In this document: positions 8,118 to 16,505 of the stretch, one piece after another
Layout of the letters: each line of letters begins with the position of its first letter
How positions within the stretch are numbered: the first letter of the stretch is position 1
Assembly (NCBI GenBank): GCA_965262055.1
Contig: CBDHEI010000002.1
Coordinates: 62,001 to 126,000, forward strand
Origin: G958296245 sp965262055
GTDB taxonomy: Bacteria; Chloroflexota; Dehalococcoidia; Lucifugimonadales; G958296245
Direction of reading: 5' to 3'
DNA: 64,000 nt
The notes under the pieces: model-generated
Seen by the model: the letters and a program-made list of their open reading frames with translations, nothing else
Database searches by the model: none
Told to the model about the DNA's origin: nothing
Position numbers and translations under genes: made by a program

Positions 8118-9626
8118 ATGGCCGCCAAGGACCCATCTACAAAACGGATCAAGCGCGTCTCCTCCGACAATATCGTCCTCAGCTTCGACCTGCTGTCGAA
8201 CCTGACATACATGGGCGTGCTGGCGGCCGCGCAGCTTCCGCGCGACGCGATCATCAGGACGGCGGGCGAGATGAGATTCCTGAAGACCGCCGTCTTCTTC
8301 GAGCAGGCGTCCCTGCTGGCACAGCGGCTCGGCATCGAGTACGTGCGCTCCCTCCAGATGGTCGCGGAGAAGGCCCGGGCGCCCAACGTCAAGAGCCTGC
8401 TGCTCAGGTTCTCGAACACCATCGCCTCCGGCGAGTCGGAGCACGCCTTCATCCGCGAAGAGGCGCGCATCGAGGGCGGACGGTACGCCAACGAGTACAG
8501 CCGCAGCGTAGAGAACCTGAAAAAGTGGACCGACGCCTACGCCGCGATGATGGTCTCGGTGACGCTCATAGTGATCGTCGCGCTGGTATCGACGCTGCTC
8601 GGGTCGCTGGACCAGAGATTCGTGATGATCGTAGGCGTCACGATGGTGATGATAGCTTGCGCAGGAGTGTACCTGATACTCCGCACGGCACCGTACGAGC
8701 AGATCACCTACGACGGCGAGGGCGACGGCCCACCCGACAGGGCGCGCGCCAAGTTCCTGCTGCGCACCATCGTCCCTATCGCGGCGATAGCGGCGTCCTT
8801 CATCTACGTGCTGGGAGACAACCTGGGTCTGGCGCTCGTCCTGATCGGCGTGTCGCTGTTCCCCGTGGGCTACCTTGCCCGGCGGGACGACAGCCGGGTG
8901 CGCAAGATCGACGAGGAGGTCGCCACCTTCACGCGCTCGCTGGGCGCGGTCGCGGGTGCCACCAGTTCCACGCTGTCGAGCGCCCTGAACAATATAAACC
9001 CCGCCTCCCTGGGCACCCTGCAGCCATACATAGAGAGGCTGAGGACGAGGCTCTCCCACCAGATGCCCAACGCGCTCTCGTGGCAGCGCTTCAAGGAGGA
9101 GACCGGCAACGAGCTGCTGCGGCGGTCGAGCGACATGCTGGTGGACGGGGTGGAGCTGGGGGCCGATGCGGAGGAGTGCGGGGAGATCGCGTCGGCGTAC
9201 TCGACGCGGGTGGCCGAGCTCAGGGAGTTGCGCGCGCTGACGGCCAACAGCTTCGGGTTCCTGATAGTCCCGCTGCACGCGGCCATGTCCGGGCTGATGC
9301 TCTTCATCCTCCAGATCATCATCACCTTCAATGACCAGCTAACGGAGGTGACGTCGGAGATAGTCGGCACCCCCGGGGGCCTGTCCGCCGTCTCCGGGAT
9401 ACCGCCGGGCATGAACATATTTGCGTCCCAGAACTTGACCCTCATCTCCTCGATGATTACGATTGTGATACTGGTGCTCACGGTATCGAACGCGCTGGCG
9501 GCGAAGTTCGCGGCCGGCGGCAATAACCTGAAGATCGCCTCGACCCTGAGCACGACCTGCCTGGTCTCGGGCGCGAACATGCTGCTGATACCGCCCGTGG
9601 CGAGCAGGCTGCTGGGCGGGGCGTAG
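8118..9626 (+). CDS. arlJ: Archaellum membrane platform protein ArlJ (GspF/PilC-like)
   Basis: ATG 8118 gives 502 residues; a TTG at 8106 would add four. The protein has the two-part GspF-like layout of FlaJ/ArlJ. A cytoplasmic helical domain (about 20-140) leads to membrane helices (about 142-165, 170-195, 220-260), then a second cytoplasmic helical domain (265-380), then more helices (390-420, 440-475, 480-500). LSFDLLSNLTYMG and the ALNNINP...IERLRTRL region fit this family. ArlJ is the membrane partner of ArlI. The gene lies 800 bases after arlI across repeat DNA and may have its own promoter or depend on read-through. Confidence 0.8.
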   Translation: MAAKDPSTKRIKRVSSDNIVLSFDLLSNLTYMGVLAAAQLPRDAIIRTAGEMRFLKTAVFFEQASLLAQRLGIEYVRSLQMVAEKARAPNVKSLLLRFSNTIASGESEHAFIREEARIEGGRYANEYSRSVENLKKWTDAYAAMMVSVTLIVIVALVSTLLGSLDQRFVMIVGVTMVMIACAGVYLILRTAPYEQITYDGEGDGPPDRARAKFLLRTIVPIAAIAASFIYVLGDNLGLALVLIGVSLFPVGYLARRDDSRVRKIDEEVATFTRSLGAVAGATSSTLSSALNNINPASLGTLQPYIERLRTRLSHQMPNALSWQRFKEETGNELLRRSSDMLVDGVELGADAEECGEIASAYSTRVAELRELRALTANSFGFLIVPLHAAMSGLMLFILQIIITFNDQLTEVTSEIVGTPGGLSAVSGIPPGMNIFASQNLTLISSMITIVILVLTVSNALAAKFAAGGNNLKIASTLSTTCLVSGANMLLIPPVASRLLGGA

Positions 9627-9634
9627 GAGTATCG

Positions 9635-10141
9635 ATGAACATACTCGACTACGTGATACCTAAGAAGGGCTGGGGCTACCTGATGCCGCAGCCCGGCGCG
9701 GGCGAGGAGGAAGAGCCGCGGGCCGGGGACTCCGACCTGCCCGATCCTGCGATCGCCGAGGCCGAGGACCCTGTACAGGCCAGCGCCAGGCCGGTCTCCC
9801 CGCCGTTAATGGAGGCGGTCCCGCCGCCGCAACGCGAAGAGGAGGCCGAGTCTCCGTCATTCCCGCAAAAGTGGGAATCCAGCCCCGCGCCAGCACCCGG
9901 AGCGACGGCGCCCGCGCTGGCGTCGCCCCCCGCCCTGACGGACTCCTACGGCCGCGACGGCCCGCTCGAAGCGGGTCTCCGCGACCTGTTCACAGAGGCA
10001 TCGGTAATGGACCCCCAGCTCGTATCGCTGCTGAGGCGAATAGGCCACGTCGGGGCGGACGACTTGGCCGCCGAGCTGAAAGACTTCTCCCGCGCCATCG
10101 GCGCGGAGGGCGCGGGGTCTGAAGGGCGGACGCCCGGCTGA
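9635..10141 (+). CDS. Hypothetical acidic protein after arlJ
   Basis: The 168-residue product begins eight bases after arlJ with GAGTATCG before the ATG. I do not recognise a family. It starts with MNILDYVIPKKGWGYLMPQP, followed by an Ala/Pro/Glu-rich disordered middle and a C-terminal helical part (about 118-160: DLFTEASVMDPQLVSLLRRI). The closeness to arlJ suggests a small archaellum-linked protein. A dispersed palindromic repeat has entered the coding sequence in frame at 9859-9878, giving residues SFPQKWES; this shows the middle tolerates insertion. Confidence 0.55.
   Translation: MNILDYVIPKKGWGYLMPQPGAGEEEEPRAGDSDLPDPAIAEAEDPVQASARPVSPPLMEAVPPPQREEEAESPSFPQKWESSPAPAPGATAPALASPPALTDSYGRDGPLEAGLRDLFTEASVMDPQLVSLLRRIGHVGADDLAAELKDFSRAIGAEGAGSEGRTPG
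9859..9878 (+). repeat. Palindromic REP-like repeat inside a coding sequence
   Basis: ATTCCCGCaaaaGTGGGAAT is a hairpin-forming unit followed by CCAG, the common 'ATTCCCGC...GCGGGAATCCAG' type of dispersed bacterial repeat. Here it sits in frame within the acidic hypothetical gene. Confidence 0.7.
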
Positions 10142-10144
10142 GGT

Positions 10145-10387
10145 TCAGTCCCCGTCTATGGAGGCGAGCAGGGCCATCGCGTCTTGGTCGCCCTCTGAAG
10201 CCTTCCTGGAGACGTACCCGTACATCGCAGGGGCCGCGGCGACGATCCGGGTGTTTGCCTCCTGCTCGCCGGAGCCAACGAAACCGCCGTAGGTGGCCGC
10301 CACGACCTGGTTATTGGGACTCAGTACCCTGTTCGCGCTAAGCTCGTTGTAGCTCCAGGGCCCGGGTGTGTGCTTGGTTGCGGTCAT
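10145..10387 (-). CDS. Small phage-type hypothetical protein
   Basis: The 80-residue product has HTPGPWS near the start and EANTRIVAAAPAMY in the middle. This pattern is seen in many small phage- or prophage-encoded proteins of unknown function (HTPGPW...ANARLIAAAPE). It lies alone on the minus strand, tail to tail with the archaellum operon. Function is unknown and it may be a relic of a phage. The rest of the neighbourhood shows no phage genes. Confidence 0.6.
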   Translation of the reverse strand: MTATKHTPGPWSYNELSANRVLSPNNQVVAATYGGFVGSGEQEANTRIVAAAPAMYGYVSRKASEGDQDAMALLASIDGD

Positions 10388-10449
10388 CCGTTCAGGACCT
10401 CCTCGATTCGCCGGCTCCCGTCCCCTCCAGGGGCGGCGGGGCCGGGCCG

Positions 10450-11415
10450 TTAGAATGCCTTGGAAACCTCGTCTAGCCTAGTCCGCTCCTCGCCGTCTAG
10501 CTCCCAGTCCAGCGTAGCCAGGGTGTCGTCCAGACGCTCTACCGAGTCGCTGCCGGTGATCGCGGCGGTCACCTCGCTGTGAGAGAGCACCCAGTTCAGG
10601 GCGACCTGGGCCGCCGTGACTCCCCTGTCGGCGGCGATCTCTTCGATCACGTCGAGCACCGCGCCGGCCCGCATCGGGAACCCCCGGTCGTAGTCCTCCC
10701 GGGAAAACTGGCTCCAGAGCGAGCCGCTGGGCGGGCTCTGTCCCGGCCTGTAGTGGCCGCTTAGAAGGCCCACCGCCAGCGGACTGTAGACCATCAGCCC
10801 CAGGCCGGAATCGCGCAGGAACGGAAACATCTCGTTCTCCAGCGAGCGGTTCAGCATGTTGTACATGTTCTGGACGCACACGAACGGGTCCGTTCCAAGC
10901 CGGTCGGCGCCCCACAGGGACTTGCAGACTTGCCACGCCTGGTAGTTGCAGCAGCCCACGTACCGCGCCTTGCCCTGGGTGACTATGTCGTCCAGTGCCC
11001 GCAGCGTCTCGTCCATCGGCGTCTCGGGGTCCAACCCGTGCAGCAGGTATATATCCACGTGGTCGGTGCCGAGGCGGGCCAGGGAGCGGTCGATCTCGCG
11101 GAGGATGTGGTACCGGGAAGTACCCCCGTCGTTTGGTCCGTCTGCCATAGGCCCCATGACCTTGGTCGTGAGCACCACGTCGTCGCGCCTCGTCTTGAGC
11201 ACCCTGGAGAGCGCCTGCTCCGATGTGCCGCGGGCGTCCACGCGGTTGTCTAGCAAACCGTACCTGTTCGCGCAGTCTATGAAGTTGACGCCGCGGTCGA
11301 TTGCGTACTCGACGAACCTGGCGGCCTCCGCAGCGTCGCCTATTCCGCGCAAGCCCATCCCGAGAGCGATCCTGGAGACCTTGACGCCCGCCTGTCCGAG
11401 GTTCACGTACTGCAT
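10450..11415 (-). CDS. Aldo/keto reductase
   Basis: I start at ATG 11415 (MQYVNLGQAGVKVS), the usual family N-terminus; the open frame runs 138 bases further upstream without family resemblance. The 321 residues form an AKR TIM barrel with the catalytic tetrad D47, Y52, K85 and H126 visible in FIDCANRYG, VLTTKV and DIYLLHG. The late stretch QVALNWVLSHSEVTAAITGS is the NADPH-binding end. It reduces a carbonyl substrate that cannot be named from sequence. It is divergent from the SDR gene at 11607, with the promoter region of both between 11416 and 11606. Confidence 0.88.
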   Translation of the reverse strand: MQYVNLGQAGVKVSRIALGMGLRGIGDAAEAARFVEYAIDRGVNFIDCANRYGLLDNRVDARGTSEQALSRVLKTRRDDVVLTTKVMGPMADGPNDGGTSRYHILREIDRSLARLGTDHVDIYLLHGLDPETPMDETLRALDDIVTQGKARYVGCCNYQAWQVCKSLWGADRLGTDPFVCVQNMYNMLNRSLENEMFPFLRDSGLGLMVYSPLAVGLLSGHYRPGQSPPSGSLWSQFSREDYDRGFPMRAGAVLDVIEEIAADRGVTAAQVALNWVLSHSEVTAAITGSDSVERLDDTLATLDWELDGEERTRLDEVSKAF

Positions 11416-11606
11416 GCCAACTCCGTCCCGTGTATCGTAGCTCGCCCCATTCTCGCAAATAGCGCCCACGATTTCCATACACCGCACAGGGCCGCCACGA
11501 AACGCTGGCGCGTGGCACACACGGCTGATAAGGTTTCCTTGGAACGTGTCCATCGACTGGGGGCGCCTGCGGGAAGGGTGCCCTAGGACCAGCCAGGGAG
11601 GTTGCT

Positions 11607-12359
11607 ATGCTCGCAGACCTTACCGGAAAGACTGCTGTGGTAACGGGCGGGGGCCAGGGCATCGGGCGCGGCATAGCCCTGGTGCTGGCCAGGCAGGGCG
11701 CGGACGTTGCCATCGCCGATATTACTACCGACGAGCCGAAGTTGGTAGCCTGCGAGATAGAAGCGATGGACCGTAAGGCCGTGGTGCTCAGTATGGACGT
11801 CACAGACCGGGAGCAGGTGGTGCAGGCTATGTCGAGCGCCATGGAGGCCCTTGGCTGCGTGGACATCCTGGTCAACAACGCCGGTATCGGCGGGGGCGGA
11901 GATTGGGAGCGCACGTTCGCGGTCAACGTCGTGGGCGTGGTGAATTGCTGCGAGGCCGTTCTTCCCCACATGAAGGAGCGGCGCTACGGCAAGATCATCA
12001 ACATCGCGTCCATGGCGGGACATTCACCCCGGCGGCTTGGGGGGGCCTACGCCGCCAGCAAGGCCGCCGTGCTGAGGTACACCAAGGGCGCCGCCTTCGA
12101 GATGGCGCCTTCGAGCATCAACGTCAACGCGGTCTGCCCCGGCGCCATCTGGACGGCCTTCCAGCAGACCGTGGTCGGCGACGACGCCGACGACCCCTAC
12201 CAGGCCTTCCTGGAGCGGTACCGCGACACAATCCCCTTGGGCCGCCCGCAGTCCACCGAGGACGTGGGGAAAGCCGTGGCCTTCCTGGCCTCGGACGACG
12301 CTAGCAACATCACCGGCCAGTGCCTGCACGTAGACGGCGGGGCTGTCCTACGCGACTAG
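11607..12359 (+). CDS. Short-chain dehydrogenase/reductase (SDR)
   Basis: The 250-residue classical SDR follows a GGGAGG Shine-Dalgarno sequence. It has the nucleotide-binding TGGGQGIG (13-20), NNAG near 90, catalytic S135 and YAASK with Y148 and K152, and the C-terminal NITGQCLHVDGG. The set is complete, so it should be active with NAD(P)H. The closest-looking gene in the window is the SDR at 60104, which shares the RGIGRG and CPG(A/L)(I/L)WT segments. Substrate unknown. Confidence 0.9.
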   Translation: MLADLTGKTAVVTGGGQGIGRGIALVLARQGADVAIADITTDEPKLVACEIEAMDRKAVVLSMDVTDREQVVQAMSSAMEALGCVDILVNNAGIGGGGDWERTFAVNVVGVVNCCEAVLPHMKERRYGKIINIASMAGHSPRRLGGAYAASKAAVLRYTKGAAFEMAPSSINVNAVCPGAIWTAFQQTVVGDDADDPYQAFLERYRDTIPLGRPQSTEDVGKAVAFLASDDASNITGQCLHVDGGAVLRD

Positions 12360-12414
12360 CAAGCGCAAGCGCGTGCGGTCACCTGGCTGAAGTCAGAAGG
12401 TGAGTGTCAGCCCA

Positions 12415-13413
12415 CTATTCGAGCGGAAGTTTCAAGAGGACTGCGGGGTTGACCAAGTTTAGTGGGCGGCGCCCTGTCAGGACCCGGGCAACCTCCTGAC
12501 CACAGCGCACCGGCAACTGCCTGATGGCGGCGTCCGAGTAGTACGAAGAGTGGGGCGTGATGATCACGTTGTCCAACTCCAGAAGCGGGCTGTCTGGATC
12601 GGGTGGCTCCTGCTCAAGCACGTCGAGGCCCGCGCCGGCGATCCAGCCTTCACGCAACGCCGTGACGAGGGCCGCCTCGTCTACAACCGGACCGCGCGAG
12701 GTATTGATTAGGTAGGCCGTGGGCTTCATCATCTTCAGCGCCGCCTCGTCGATCAGGTGGCGGGTCTCCTCGGTGAGCGGGCTATGGATGGAGACGTAGT
12801 CGGAGCGGCGCAGCAGGTCGTCTAGGGAGATCTGTTCGACGCCCAACTCCCGGAACGCCTCCGCCGGCAGGAACGGGTCGTACGCGACCATCTCCATGTC
12901 GAGAGCGGCGCCGCGCTTGGCCATCATCCTGCCGATCCTGCCGAACCCGATCATCCCCAGGGTCTCGCCGTGGAGCGGGCCCACGGGCGGCGGTATCACG
13001 GGTATCCACCGCTCCGAGCGCACGTACCTGTCCAGCAGGAACAGCCGCCGGTTCAGGGCTAGCATGAGCGCTAGGGCATGGTTTGCCACCTCTCGTATCC
13101 ACAGGTCCGGCACCGATATGACCGCCACGCCCCGCTCGGTGGCGGCCTCGACGTCTATCACGTCGACACCTACGCCGGTGCGCAGCACGACCTTGAGCCG
13201 CGCCATCGCCTCCATGACGCGTCGGGTCACGGGGGAGTCGACGACGATCAGCCCGTCCGCGTCGCCGGCCACCTCGATGAAGGCGTCGTCGCTCTCCGGC
13301 TTCTCTATCACGACCTGGCGGGCGCCCACCTTCTCCAGCTCGACCCTTTCGGCATCGAGCAAGTCCCTGGCGTGTACCCCTACCCTGTATACGGTGAACC
13401 TGAAGTCCGTCAT
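12415..13413 (-). CDS. D-isomer-specific 2-hydroxyacid dehydrogenase
   Basis: ATG 13413 (MTDFRFTVYRVG) follows a GGAGGG sequence; the open frame upstream is unlikely to be translated. The 332-residue protein has the NAD-binding GMIGFGRIGRM, the catalytic Arg in INTSRGPVVDE, the Glu in LDVLEQEPPD and the His in IITPHSSYYS. This family includes phosphoglycerate, glyoxylate/hydroxypyruvate and formate dehydrogenases. The ~330-residue length and C-terminal-binding-protein-like spacing do not single one out. It converges with the SDR upstream and stands 74 bases from the end of priA. Confidence 0.88.
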   Translation of the reverse strand: MTDFRFTVYRVGVHARDLLDAERVELEKVGARQVVIEKPESDDAFIEVAGDADGLIVVDSPVTRRVMEAMARLKVVLRTGVGVDVIDVEAATERGVAVISVPDLWIREVANHALALMLALNRRLFLLDRYVRSERWIPVIPPPVGPLHGETLGMIGFGRIGRMMAKRGAALDMEMVAYDPFLPAEAFRELGVEQISLDDLLRRSDYVSIHSPLTEETRHLIDEAALKMMKPTAYLINTSRGPVVDEAALVTALREGWIAGAGLDVLEQEPPDPDSPLLELDNVIITPHSSYYSDAAIRQLPVRCGQEVARVLTGRRPLNLVNPAVLLKLPLE

Positions 13414-13487
13414 GGTCCCTCCCCGGCGTCTGTCTCTGGCCGCGCGATATTCTATTGGAGGCCCCGGAGCAGTGTCAAAGGACCCCC

Positions 13488-15911
13488 TTACGCCGGGCCC
13501 AATGGGTCTACGTCTATTGTCCAAGCGCGCGGCAGCCGGACGCCCTTCAGCAGCACCCTGGGGTTGGCGCCCCGGAGGAGTATCTGCCAGCGGTAGCGGC
13601 CCCGCAGACGCGACGGGTAGGCGGGGGTCGGCCCCAGCACCTCGACCTCGGCGTGCCCAGAGGCGTCGCGTTCGGCGCCGAGCTGTTCAGCCAGTCGCAA
13701 GGCCTCCCGCTCGCAGAGCGCGGCGTTGGTATGGACGTTCATGAGCCTGATCAGGCCCGCATAGGGCGGGTTTCCCTGCTCCCGGCGGTGCGTCATCTCC
13801 CGGGCGAAGAAGCGCCGGGAGTCCTGCGAGGCGGCGGCCCTGATCGCGTAGTTGTCCGGGCGGTAGGTCTGCACGATTACCCGCCCCCGGCGAGGCCCCC
13901 TGCCCGCGCGGCCTGCCACCTGGCAAAGCACTTGGAAGGCGCGCTCGCCCGCGCGGAAGTCGGGCGCGTTCAGGCCCACGTCCGCCAGCACCACCCCGAC
14001 CAGGGTCACGCCGGGGAAGTGCAGCCCCTTGGCTATCATCTGTGTGCCGACGAGGACGGGCGCTTCACCGGACCTGAAGCGCTCCAGCAGCGCCATGTGC
14101 TGCCCGGGGCGAGTCACGGCGTCGCGGTCCCACCTGAGGATGGGCGTACCGGGAAAGAGGCGCTCCACCTCGTCCACGACCGCCTTGGTGCCGATTCCGA
14201 AGTAGCTCAGCCTGTACGACATGCAGGCCGGGCACTGGGCGGGCGGCTTACGGCGGGCTCCGCAGTAGTGGCACAGGAGCAATCCGATGTCCCTGTGGTA
14301 CGCGGTAGGCGTGTCGCAGCCCCTGCACTTGAGGTCCTGGCCGCAGCCGCGGCATTGCAGGTAGGAAGCGGAACCCCTCCTGTTCAGGAATAGGATGGTC
14401 TGACCGCCGTCTTCCAGGGAGCGGCCCAGTGCATCCGCAAGTGCACGGCTGAAGGTACCGGTATGCCCCTCGCGCAGCTCGCGCCTCATGTCGACGACCT
14501 GAACGCGGGCCATCGCCTTGGGGATCGAGGCCCCATCCCGTCCGCGTCCTCCGGCGGACACCCTCGTCGGAAGAAGCAGAGGCCGGATCTCGCCCCGCAG
14601 CGCCTTATGGCGAGTCTCCAGCGCGGGGGTGGCGCTGCCCAGTATCACCGGCGCGCCGGTCAGTTCCCCCAGCTTGAGGGCGACGTCCCTGGCGTGGTAA
14701 CGGGGAGCGGCGTCGTGCTGTTTGTAGGTCCACTCATGCTCCTCGTCGAGCACGATGAGCCCCAGGTCCGGCTGCGGGGCGAACACTGCTCCGCGGGAGC
14801 CAACTACCACGCCGTAGCGGCCCTCCCTGACCCTGTGCCACTGGTCGAAGCGCTGGCCAGCCGTCAGGCCGCTGTGGATGACGGCCACGCGCCCGGGGAA
14901 CCTGGACGAGAAGCGCTCGACTGTCTGGTGGGTCAGCGCGATCTCCGGGACCAACACTATGGCCCGCTTGCCGATCTGCAGGCAGTGGCGCACGGCGTCC
15001 AGGTAGACCTCAGTCTTCCCGCTGCCCGTCACACCCTCCAGCAGGAACCGCCGGCGAGCACCTCGGGCGCCCGACGAGGCCCTCCTGATCTCCGCGGCCG
15101 CCTTTTCCTGAGTCATGGTCATCGTGACCGCCGGGGCCGTGGGCAGGTCCAGCCCGCCGAGCGGGTCACGCTCCACCCTGACGTCGTAGGTCTCGACTAC
15201 ACCCTTCTTCACGAGCGACTTCACAGCGCTGGCGCCGTACCCTCGATTGGCCTCGCTCAGCGCCATGGGGACGCCGGAGGCCGTCAGGCGCTCTAGGAGG
15301 GCAGCCTGCCGGGGCGCGTTGCTCAATTCCACCTCCGGGCGGGGCGCCGACAACCTCACCATGCGGCGCATCTTATGTGTGACTGACTGTGCGGAGCGCC
15401 GGTCGGCGCGCGCCACGAGGCCCTTGCGCACGAGACGCCGCAGCGCTCCCGACGCCCCGGGGCCGAACGCGGCGACGACTCGTGTCTCTGCAACCTCTCC
15501 ACGCCGCTGGAGATACGCCAGAACCCGGTCCTGCAGCCCGGGAAGGGACTGGGTGTCGACATCGCCATCGAGGGCCGAGAAGTACGCCTTGAGGCGCGCG
15601 CGGCGGCCCGGCGGGAGCATCGTCTGGGCGGCATCGAAGAGCGAGCAGATGTAGTACCCGCTCATCCATGCGGCCAGATCTAGCTGGGTGCTCGTGAGAG
15701 CGGGAACATCCTCGTCCACGGAAACGAGATCGCGGGTATCGGGCACCTGGGGCGCGTCGGAGAGGGCAAGGACGACACCATGCAGCCGCCTTGGGCCGAA
15801 CGGCACCGCTACCAGCTGTCCGACGCCAACCTGCTGGGACTGTGGAACGGAGTAGGTAAAGATCTGGCCGGGTCCGACGGGCGCGTCGACCGCAACCTCG
15901 ACGAATCTCAT
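13488..15911 (-). CDS. priA: Primosomal protein N' (replication restart helicase PriA)
   Basis: The 807-residue superfamily 2 helicase restarts stalled replication forks. The N-terminal DNA-binding domain begins VEVAVDAPVGPGQIFTYSVP. The helicase core has Walker A GVTGSGKTE, DEEH (in VLDEEHEWTYKQ), GSATPALE and QVAGRAGRG. Between motifs IV and V lies the zinc-binding insert with eight Cys (CRGCG, CRGC, CHYCG, CPAC). All hallmarks are present and length is near normal. It is the last gene of the mog-trmD-rplS-priA run on the minus strand. Confidence 0.95.
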   Translation of the reverse strand: MRFVEVAVDAPVGPGQIFTYSVPQSQQVGVGQLVAVPFGPRRLHGVVLALSDAPQVPDTRDLVSVDEDVPALTSTQLDLAAWMSGYYICSLFDAAQTMLPPGRRARLKAYFSALDGDVDTQSLPGLQDRVLAYLQRRGEVAETRVVAAFGPGASGALRRLVRKGLVARADRRSAQSVTHKMRRMVRLSAPRPEVELSNAPRQAALLERLTASGVPMALSEANRGYGASAVKSLVKKGVVETYDVRVERDPLGGLDLPTAPAVTMTMTQEKAAAEIRRASSGARGARRRFLLEGVTGSGKTEVYLDAVRHCLQIGKRAIVLVPEIALTHQTVERFSSRFPGRVAVIHSGLTAGQRFDQWHRVREGRYGVVVGSRGAVFAPQPDLGLIVLDEEHEWTYKQHDAAPRYHARDVALKLGELTGAPVILGSATPALETRHKALRGEIRPLLLPTRVSAGGRGRDGASIPKAMARVQVVDMRRELREGHTGTFSRALADALGRSLEDGGQTILFLNRRGSASYLQCRGCGQDLKCRGCDTPTAYHRDIGLLLCHYCGARRKPPAQCPACMSYRLSYFGIGTKAVVDEVERLFPGTPILRWDRDAVTRPGQHMALLERFRSGEAPVLVGTQMIAKGLHFPGVTLVGVVLADVGLNAPDFRAGERAFQVLCQVAGRAGRGPRRGRVIVQTYRPDNYAIRAAASQDSRRFFAREMTHRREQGNPPYAGLIRLMNVHTNAALCEREALRLAEQLGAERDASGHAEVEVLGPTPAYPSRLRGRYRWQILLRGANPRVLLKGVRLPRAWTIDVDPLGPA

Positions 15912-15991
15912 AGGCAGAGACCTTTGGGGAACCGGCGCCGCCCGCCCAGTCGCCAGCCGAGGGGAGTACGCCGGGATAAGAGCGCCGGGGC

Positions 15992-16336
15992 CTAGCGCCG
16001 CGTTCGTTCCTTGATGCGAGCGCTGCGGCCTGAACGGCCCCTCAGGTAGTAGAGCCTGGCCCTGCGCACCGCGCCGCGTCTCACTACCTCTACTGCCTGC
16101 ACGGAGGGGGAGTGCAGCAGGAAGTCGCGCTCCACACCGATCTCGTAGCTGACGCGTCTCACGGAAAAGGAGGCGCCCGGCCCTCTTCCCCTGCGCCGTA
16201 TCACCACGCCTTCGAAGACCTGGGTTCGCTCCCGCTCCCCTTCCTTGATCCGGATGCTTACCCGCACCGTGTCACCGGGCTGGAAGTCCTGAATGTTGGG
16301 GTTGGGCTCTACGGCTACAGCGTCGTGGGCATCCAT
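15992..16336 (-). CDS. rplS: 50S ribosomal protein L19
   Basis: The 114-residue protein matches L19: FQPGDTVRVSIRIKEGERER, QVFEGVVIRRRG, FSVRRVSYEIGVER, then LYYLRGRSGRSARIKE. L19 sits at the 30S-50S interface. It follows trmD, as in many bacteria (rpsP-rimM-trmD-rplS), but rpsP and rimM are absent here and a mog-like gene takes their place upstream. The trmD-rplS spacer (169 bases) holds a 21-bp palindrome. Confidence 0.95.
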   Translation of the reverse strand: MDAHDAVAVEPNPNIQDFQPGDTVRVSIRIKEGERERTQVFEGVVIRRRGRGPGASFSVRRVSYEIGVERDFLLHSPSVQAVEVVRRGAVRRARLYYLRGRSGRSARIKERTRR

Positions 16337-16410
16337 CTTCGCGCCTCTCTATGTTTCCTCTTGGCACTGGCTATCGTAGCACCGGAGGCCGGTTCGGGCA
16401 AACTGCCGTG

Positions 16411-16431
16411 GGCCTGTACATTGTACAGGCC
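16411..16431. promoter_or_regulatory. 21-bp perfect palindrome between trmD and rplS
   Basis: The ten-base arm GGCCTGTACA and its exact reverse complement flank one central T. No T-run follows on either strand, so it does not look like a terminator. It lies 75 bases upstream of the rplS start. It could be an operator for a dimeric repressor or, as RNA, a hairpin acting on rplS. Confidence 0.6.
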
Positions 16432-16505
16432 GGTGATGTCCGAGCTAGGCTCGACGAGTTGCAGGATCGACCCTACGACGGCGGAACGCCTCGTTGGCGT
16501 CCGGG

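Noticed and set aside
13455..15654. Long plus-strand frames opposite priA
   Set aside because: Shadow frames of a high-GC gene; priA is certain on the minus strand.
16411..16431. Palindrome before rplS as an intrinsic terminator
   Set aside because: There is no T-run after it on either strand, and the loop would be too small in its fully paired form.
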